DNA from: a virus
IMG/VR virus record: IMGVR_UViG_3300046653_000016
Span: 1 to 34,441 of that record
Strand: one strand, 5' to 3'
Length of the DNA stretch: 34,441 bases
The notes under the pieces are model-generated. The model made no database searches. It worked only from the letters and a program-made list of their open reading frames with translations, and was not told where the DNA came from. Shown in pieces: positions 29,629 to 34,441 of the stretch (its first letter is position 1; each line of letters begins with the position of its first letter). The translations under genes were made by a program, and so were the position numbers.

Positions 29629-31209
29629 ATGAGCACGATTCCATACTTTCTTCGCAACCCGGCACTTGACGATCAGGCTCAGCAGCCCATGACCATGGCC
29701 CCGGCTGCTTCGCAGGGGATGGCCGCGCCGGTCGTTCAGCACCCCATGCACGCGATGGTTGCTCCGATTAAAGGAGCGCCACTGTCTTCGATGCTCCCCA
29801 TAGAAGACCCCGGCCCGGAACCCGCTGCGATGAGCCAGAGCGACATGCAGGGCATGGGGAGCGATCAGATGGCCGCACTTCCAACGTCCAAACAGCCAAC
29901 TGTGCGCACCATTACCCCCATCGAGCGCCGCGAGGATGAGCTTACGCAGGGCATGACAAAGAGGCCGGAGGGATTTTGGCAGAAGTTTGGTCACTACGCA
30001 GGGATGGCTGGTCGCATCGCAGGCGACATAGTTGCACCTGGGCAGACCGAAATGATTGTGCATGATCTCGGTAAAGAGGGTATCGGCCCGCGCGCAAACG
30101 AGTTCCGCAATCAAGAGATGCGCGGATTGGAGCAGCAAAAGAGCCAGCAGGCCTTGCAGGGTGCGCAGACGGGAAATCAGCAGGCGGAAACAAATCTGCA
30201 CAATACGCAGGAAAAAGCCGCGCAGTTGGTGGAAATCAGCCCTGAAGAAGCGCAGTCGATGGGCAACCCGGCGCTCGCGGGCGAGCAGGTTACGCAGGGC
30301 GTTTACCAGCACCTGTTGACGAATGCCAGCACCGTGCAGGGGCGGCAGAGCGTAGCCAAACTGAATAACACGACAAAGAGCGACATTGCGGACGCGAACA
30401 ACCTGACTAAGGAGAAAATCGCATCGCTCAAGCCTGAGCAGCGGGATGATCGTGCTATTCGGCTACTTGCAAAGCCACCAGACCAAAGAACGCAAGAGGA
30501 AAACGCCTACCTGGGTGGCTATGCTCGGATGATTGATATGAAAGTTACGCAGCCGGGTATAGCGAAAATGAATGCGCTTAACGCTGGCCGTCCGGCTCAG
30601 ACAGTGGATGCAGATGGCAATGTCCATTATGATTTCATTGGACACGCTATCGCAACCGGTGCAAATACCCCGGCCAGCATGAATTTCCGCACGGCGGCCG
30701 GCATGGCCAAGTTCATGACCTCCGGCAAGGGTGGCCAGACGGTAACCGCCTACAACACGGCGAACGATCACCTCGACCTGCTCGGAAAGGCAATGGATGC
30801 GCTCCAGAATGGCGACGTGCAGGGCTTGAACCAGTTGAACAATTCCTTCAAGCAGCAGTTCGGGTCCGCTGCGCCGACGAACGTGAACGCGATCAAGGCG
30901 ATGCTCGCTGGAGAACTTGCGAACGTGGCCAAGGTGACAGGCGCAACCGATCAGGAAATCAAGGAGCAGAAAGACAACATCAACCGCGCGGCGTCGCCTG
31001 AGCAGATCAAGGGCTTCATTGACACGAATCACGATCTCATGGATCAGAAGGCCTATGAGATGTACCAGCAGTACCAGCAGGGAATGCAGGGGCAGCCAGC
31101 GTTCGGCACCGGGCGACCGCTCAAGGGACCGGGCGGGGCTGGTGCGGGTCCGAAGGCGGGCGATAAAAAGAATGGTTTTACGTTTGATGGCACGGGGTGG
31201 ACAAAGTAA
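29629..31209 (+). CDS. second internal virion protein, helical
   Basis: 526 residues. ATG at 29629, with GGATAGAGG close by. First ~100 residues are Pro/Met-rich and unstructured, then long helices with Gln/Asn/Ala (QEMRGLEQQKSQQALQGAQT; NLHNTQEKAAQLVEISPEEA), and a compact helical part near 345-450 (AYNTANDHLDLLGKAMDALQ, NDKINRAASPEQIKG-like end). End carries GFTFDGTGWTK. Similar proteins in podoviruses are ejected with the DNA; homology to T7 gp15/gp16 not testable here. Confidence 0.6.
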   Translation: MSTIPYFLRNPALDDQAQQPMTMAPAASQGMAAPVVQHPMHAMVAPIKGAPLSSMLPIEDPGPEPAAMSQSDMQGMGSDQMAALPTSKQPTVRTITPIERREDELTQGMTKRPEGFWQKFGHYAGMAGRIAGDIVAPGQTEMIVHDLGKEGIGPRANEFRNQEMRGLEQQKSQQALQGAQTGNQQAETNLHNTQEKAAQLVEISPEEAQSMGNPALAGEQVTQGVYQHLLTNASTVQGRQSVAKLNNTTKSDIADANNLTKEKIASLKPEQRDDRAIRLLAKPPDQRTQEENAYLGGYARMIDMKVTQPGIAKMNALNAGRPAQTVDADGNVHYDFIGHAIATGANTPASMNFRTAAGMAKFMTSGKGGQTVTAYNTANDHLDLLGKAMDALQNGDVQGLNQLNNSFKQQFGSAAPTNVNAIKAMLAGELANVAKVTGATDQEIKEQKDNINRAASPEQIKGFIDTNHDLMDQKAYEMYQQYQQGMQGQPAFGTGRPLKGPGGAGAGPKAGDKKNGFTFDGTGWTK

Positions 31210-32504
31210 TGCCGCAATACTACGACCCAAATACGGGAAAACCAATTGCAGCCCCGAGCGCACAGGGAGCGGGAAAGCAATACTACGACCCCGACACCGG
31301 AAAGGCCGTTCGAACTCCTGACGGCCATGGTGAAGTTTTGCCCCCCGCGCCGTCCATGACCGCCAATCCGCGCGGCGAGGGAACCTATCCGATGTGGGAC
31401 ACTGCCGGGAAGATGCACCAGATTCCTTTTTCCGCAGTCAATTCTTACTCCAAGCAGGGATTCAAATTTGACACCAACCCCATCAAAGACCCGGCGAACA
31501 AGGACCGCAACGGCCTAGACCCATCGCAGGCATATCAGAGAGACTTGAGCTACGCGACGACCGGTCCGGGGCATGAAGCGGAATATGCAGCTTCCGACAG
31601 GAATGCTCCGCTCTTCATGCAGGCGGTCAGCGGAGTAGTGAAGGGTATTGGCACGCTCGGCAAGCCGGTGATGGATGTTGTCGGCAGGGTGGGCAGAGTT
31701 CCGCAGAGCGCGATAAACAGCAGCCTTCAAGCGCAAACGCCCATGGAGATGGCGGCAAAGGTTGGAACTATGGGCGCTGTGGCCGCCCCTGCCGCAATGA
31801 TGGCTCCCGCCGCAACTGCTGGTGGTCTAGCTGGCGGAGGCCTCGGCGCGGGTGCTGGGCACATGGCCGCGAACGCGATTGGCGCAAGTCCCGAGAACGC
31901 CGCGCTCATGGAAGACGCTGGCGGCATTCTTGGCGGCATCGGAGGCGCAAAGCTGGGCGGCCCAATCTATGATCTTCTGCCAAACAAGGCACGTGCAGTC
32001 AATACCCTCAATGAAGTGTCGCAAGCGGCCAAGGATGTTCCTGTGCAGATGACGGCAACAGACCCGGCAGTGGGAGGCTTCAAGCAGTATGTCGCCACAG
32101 GTGGACGCGGCACGCCGGTAATCAACAAGCTGGCGAAGCGCATGGCCGCAACAGACGAACAGGGGCCGTTGATGTTCCCTGAAGCGCGCCAATTCTACAC
32201 GAACGTAAGCCGTTCTTCGGCGCGCCCCGGATTCCTACGCCGCGCAATCGAATCGCCTTCTTCCCCCGACATGCGCAGGAACCTGGGGAATGTGCGGGAG
32301 GCGATGAGCAACGATCTGACCGATACGGCTGGATCGGTTGGCATGGGCGACAAATACACTCAAGGAATGACGGAATACAAAAACGCGGCGAGACTCAATC
32401 GGGCCGCAAAGGTCGGCGGCACAATAGCCGCTGAAGAAGCTCTCAGGCGCAGCGGATTACTCGGCAAGATCGCATCCGGCGCTGCAAACATGGCAGGAAG
32501 ATAA
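31209..32504 (+). CDS. third internal protein, with membrane-active Gly/Ala segment
   Basis: 431 residues; the ATG shares a base with the previous stop (TAATG), with GGGGTGG upstream. The N-terminus has two near-identical units, QYYDPNTGKPIAAPS and QYYDPDTGKAVRTPD. Near residues 175-225 lies a Gly/Ala/Met-rich hydrophobic stretch (APAAMMAPAATAGGLAGGGL) that could insert in membranes. The end is helical and basic. The series of three such genes between nozzle and fibre genes is typical of the ejection apparatus. Confidence 0.6.
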   Translation: MPQYYDPNTGKPIAAPSAQGAGKQYYDPDTGKAVRTPDGHGEVLPPAPSMTANPRGEGTYPMWDTAGKMHQIPFSAVNSYSKQGFKFDTNPIKDPANKDRNGLDPSQAYQRDLSYATTGPGHEAEYAASDRNAPLFMQAVSGVVKGIGTLGKPVMDVVGRVGRVPQSAINSSLQAQTPMEMAAKVGTMGAVAAPAAMMAPAATAGGLAGGGLGAGAGHMAANAIGASPENAALMEDAGGILGGIGGAKLGGPIYDLLPNKARAVNTLNEVSQAAKDVPVQMTATDPAVGGFKQYVATGGRGTPVINKLAKRMAATDEQGPLMFPEARQFYTNVSRSSARPGFLRRAIESPSSPDMRRNLGNVREAMSNDLTDTAGSVGMGDKYTQGMTEYKNAARLNRAAKVGGTIAAEEALRRSGLLGKIASGAANMAGR

Positions 32505-32516
32505 GGAGCAATAACC

Positions 32517-33245
32517 ATGCCCACGATGAATTTGAGTGCGTTCGCACCTCTACCCGAAGTGGTTCTACCCGGTAAACCAGCGTACCTCTACGGATCACTC
32601 GCCACCGACACGCAGGATACGCTTCTGCAGGTGACAAACGTCGCGCTGACGAGCAACGTCGCAACCGTGTCGGTCTACGTCCGCGCGGGCAATATCCCGG
32701 TTATCGGCAACCTGATCTCGATTGCGGGCACGCAAGGGGCCAGCGGCGCGTTCAATGTATCGTCAACCGCGTTGAACGGCGTCACGATCAGCGCCACTAC
32801 CGGCATCGGCACAGTTACCTTTGCGCTGACCCACGCTGACGTTCCAAGCGCGGCGGACTCCGGGCAGGCCCTCGTACCCATCCAGGAGGTTCCCGAGACG
32901 CTGGCTGCCAACACGAGCGTGCCAGTCTATATCCCCTCGCAGGAACCGAACGACATGGGCGAGAAGAGCATCACGACTGCGGTCACCTTTCCGACCATGC
33001 CCACCGCGGTCACGGTGAAGCTCTACTCTGCGATCAACCTGCCAAAGAACCTTCCAGGCGCCGCGGGTTCCGAGTGGACGCTGGCCGGCACGGTGGCGAC
33101 GGTGGCGGCGTCCGCGCAAAGCGTCGGGCCTCTGACCACTTTTGACACCTCTGCGGCAGCCGTAAACCTTGCCGGCCGATTCTTCTGCCTGCAAGCCACG
33201 GGCCTCACGGGTACCGGCACCATCATTGCAAAGCTGATCTCGTAA
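32517..33245 (+). CDS. beta-rich virion protein sharing a domain with the nozzle
   Basis: 242 residues with AAGGAG upstream. Residues ~36-115 (LLQVTNVALTSNVATVSVYV, GNLISIAGTQGASGAFNVSS, TFALTHADVPSAADSGQA) repeat the pattern of the domain near 588-670 of the nozzle-like protein (VTGG-VAT..., GELVTVTNT, GALNVT, ...VPESAQ). The second half is another beta domain (VTFPTMPTAVTVKLYSAI). Probably a decoration or fibre-attachment protein. Confidence 0.65.
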   Translation: MPTMNLSAFAPLPEVVLPGKPAYLYGSLATDTQDTLLQVTNVALTSNVATVSVYVRAGNIPVIGNLISIAGTQGASGAFNVSSTALNGVTISATTGIGTVTFALTHADVPSAADSGQALVPIQEVPETLAANTSVPVYIPSQEPNDMGEKSITTAVTFPTMPTAVTVKLYSAINLPKNLPGAAGSEWTLAGTVATVAASAQSVGPLTTFDTSAAAVNLAGRFFCLQATGLTGTGTIIAKLIS

Positions 33246-33255
33246 GGGAGCGCAT

Positions 33256-33759
33256 ATGGCAACCTACTACCGGCGCGACGACGATGTGCAGAATGGCCTT
33301 GGCGAAGCCATGCCCAATATCGCCGTCACCTATTACGCGCAACCGGGCGGCGCGCTGGCCGCGATCTATGCAGACTCAGCCGGGACCGTTCCCATTGCAA
33401 ACCCGCAATACACGAACGGCCTGGGGCAAGCTGTGGCCTATTTGGCGGCGGGAACCTACACCATCACGTTTTCTGGTGCGCAGATACAGACGCTCACATA
33501 TCCGGACCAAGTTGTAGGCGGGGCAGGAGGTACGCCCGGAACGAATACCCCGCCGATAACGCCCGTTCCGGCCGCCGATGGCACCGTGCGTATTTTCACT
33601 CTTTCTCAAGCTCCCCCCAACCCGGTAGGAGATCAGTTTTTCGTGGCGGGTTCACTGGTGAAATATGGCTTGGCCTACACCGTAAGTGGAACGACACTCA
33701 CATGGATCGCAGCGGTGCCGCCGCAAGAGGGCGACACAATGGAGTATTTCATCCTATGA
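33256..33759 (+). CDS. tail fibre/upper baseplate-like protein
   Basis: 167 residues. The N-terminus AVTYYAQPGGALAAIYADSA with GTVPIANPQYTNGLGQAVAY and LAAGTYTITFSGAQIQTL follows the short-fibre pattern 'V-x-Y...LAxLYsDaaGtxxlxNPvxtdxxGqxxfyxxxGtYxl'. A Gly/Pro linker leads to a second beta domain (DGTVRIFTLSQAPPNPVGDQ). Links fibres or the spike to the tail. Stop overlaps the next ATG (ATGA). Confidence 0.72.
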   Translation: MATYYRRDDDVQNGLGEAMPNIAVTYYAQPGGALAAIYADSAGTVPIANPQYTNGLGQAVAYLAAGTYTITFSGAQIQTLTYPDQVVGGAGGTPGTNTPPITPVPAADGTVRIFTLSQAPPNPVGDQFFVAGSLVKYGLAYTVSGTTLTWIAAVPPQEGDTMEYFIL

Positions 33760-34441
33760 AAAAGATTCTGTTTTTCCTCGTGTTCTCGGCTCTGGCGGCG
33801 GCGCAGGTTTCGCCTCCGTCTACGCAGTCACGCGTTGCGGGTCGATTCGTGGCCTACAACTACGGCCTATGGTCGCTGCCGGTCTACACAATGCCGAGCG
33901 GCACCGGATCGCAGACCTTCACGCTATCGAACTCGACTGCTCGATTGCAGGACGGGCGCGTTATTATGCCGTTCGCTGTGAATGCCCCGCTGCGCGTTGG
34001 AACCGAGACGGTGACCGTAACGGCGGTGGGCGCAGGCTGCATCATCAATTCGACCGTCATCGGCGGCTGCTCGATCACGGCGACATTCACCTTGCCGCAC
34101 ACAATCGCTGATCCCGTCGCTTCGGGAACCTGGGGGCTGCAAGAGGCGCTGAACGATGCCGCGGCGTCCGGCGGTGGAATCGTCGTAACCGACAGTGCGT
34201 GGGCGTCCCTAGGAGGCACTAACGCAATTTCCAATGCGGCTACGCTGGGAACCGGAACCTTCATCGAATCGATCTCTTTTGGATTGCCGCCAAGCTCAAT
34301 CCCCACAACCGCTTTTTATCTCGATGGGGGACGCACAGACAATTACACGCCTACTGGATCGCAGATGCTGCCGTTTAAGACTCTGGACACGCTGGCTGCT
34401 GGCATCGCCGCATATGTTGCGGGTGGAGGAACTGGACCCAT
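33756..34441 (+). CDS. signal-peptide-bearing tailspike, partial
   Basis: At least 228 residues, running off the right edge with no stop. ATGA overlap. The N-terminus MKKILFFLVFSALAAAQVSP is a textbook Sec signal (Lys pair, hydrophobic core, A-x-A site at AAAQ), which is very rare in a tail protein. After a beta region with a Cys pair (GAGCIINSTVIGGCS, residues ~93-107) comes GTWGLQEALNDAAASGGGIV near 125-145, the entry motif of pectate-lyase-like right-handed beta helices in phage spikes, and later QMLPFKTLDTLAAGIAAYV, another turn signature. Likely a polysaccharide-binding or cleaving spike. Completion needs the next part of the genome. Confidence 0.75.
   Translation, partial: MKKILFFLVFSALAAAQVSPPSTQSRVAGRFVAYNYGLWSLPVYTMPSGTGSQTFTLSNSTARLQDGRVIMPFAVNAPLRVGTETVTVTAVGAGCIINSTVIGGCSITATFTLPHTIADPVASGTWGLQEALNDAAASGGGIVVTDSAWASLGGTNAISNAATLGTGTFIESISFGLPPSSIPTTAFYLDGGRTDNYTPTGSQMLPFKTLDTLAAGIAAYVAGGGTGP

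Noticed and set aside
1-34441. CRISPR array, insertion sequence or integrase
   Set aside because: No evenly spaced long direct repeats, no transposase or recombinase motifs and no terminal inverted repeats were seen on either strand.

Overview
The window is a contiguous piece of a tailed double-stranded DNA phage (free phage or prophage) with high-GC coding sequence. The virion genes fit a short-tailed, podovirus-like particle. There is a large terminase, a big portal, a scaffold, a HK97-type capsid protein, a head-tail adaptor, a very large tail-nozzle-like protein, Gly/Ala-rich internal proteins and fibre or spike genes. No tape-measure, sheath or tail-tube gene is visible. The host cannot be read from the sequence. 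Exported proteins with Sec-type signals and an apparent outer-membrane beta-barrel domain suggest a Gram-negative host (inference). No integrase, DNA polymerase, rRNA, complete tRNA or CRISPR array was found.

Left arm (1 to about 8000), all on the minus strand: a tightly packed early operon whose genes mostly overlap by ATGA or GTGA-like junctions. It starts near 8000 or 7300 with very small proteins, including a KOW/SH3-like protein, a zinc ribbon, a one-TM protein and a 43-residue ribbon-helix-helix protein. It continues through hypothetical proteins to a recombination cassette: ERF single-strand annealing protein, a coiled-coil partner and a YqaJ/lambda-type exonuclease. It ends with a cold-shock-like OB protein, a DUF5131 (Gp37/Gp68) three-Cys protein, a Fis-like helix-turn-helix protein and a gene cut by the window edge.

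Control region (about 7270 to 8175): AT-rich, with GATATT iterations, five TGTC elements at 10-bp spacing, a perfect 8-bp palindrome and opposed promoters. The rightward -10 box lies so close to the first ATG that the transcript may be leaderless.

Right arm (8176 to the end), all plus strand, late genes: a Tlde1/DUF2778-like murein enzyme, an odd holin-like/beta-barrel fusion, small and large terminase, ten overlapping tiny genes, portal, a DEDDh 3'-5' exonuclease insertion, scaffold, a structured leader containing a tRNA 3'-end fragment, major capsid, a GroES-like co-chaperonin, connector genes, a 1419-residue nozzle-like protein, internal proteins, beta-domain fibre proteins and a signal-peptide-bearing tailspike that runs off the right edge.

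How they work together: the left arm supplies recombination and regulation. The right arm packages DNA, builds and folds the capsid with its own co-chaperonin, forms the tail and lyses the cell. The most unusual points are the lysis fusion, the co-chaperonin next to the capsid gene, the tRNA-end fragment in the capsid leader, the secreted tailspike, and one beta domain reused in three virion proteins.
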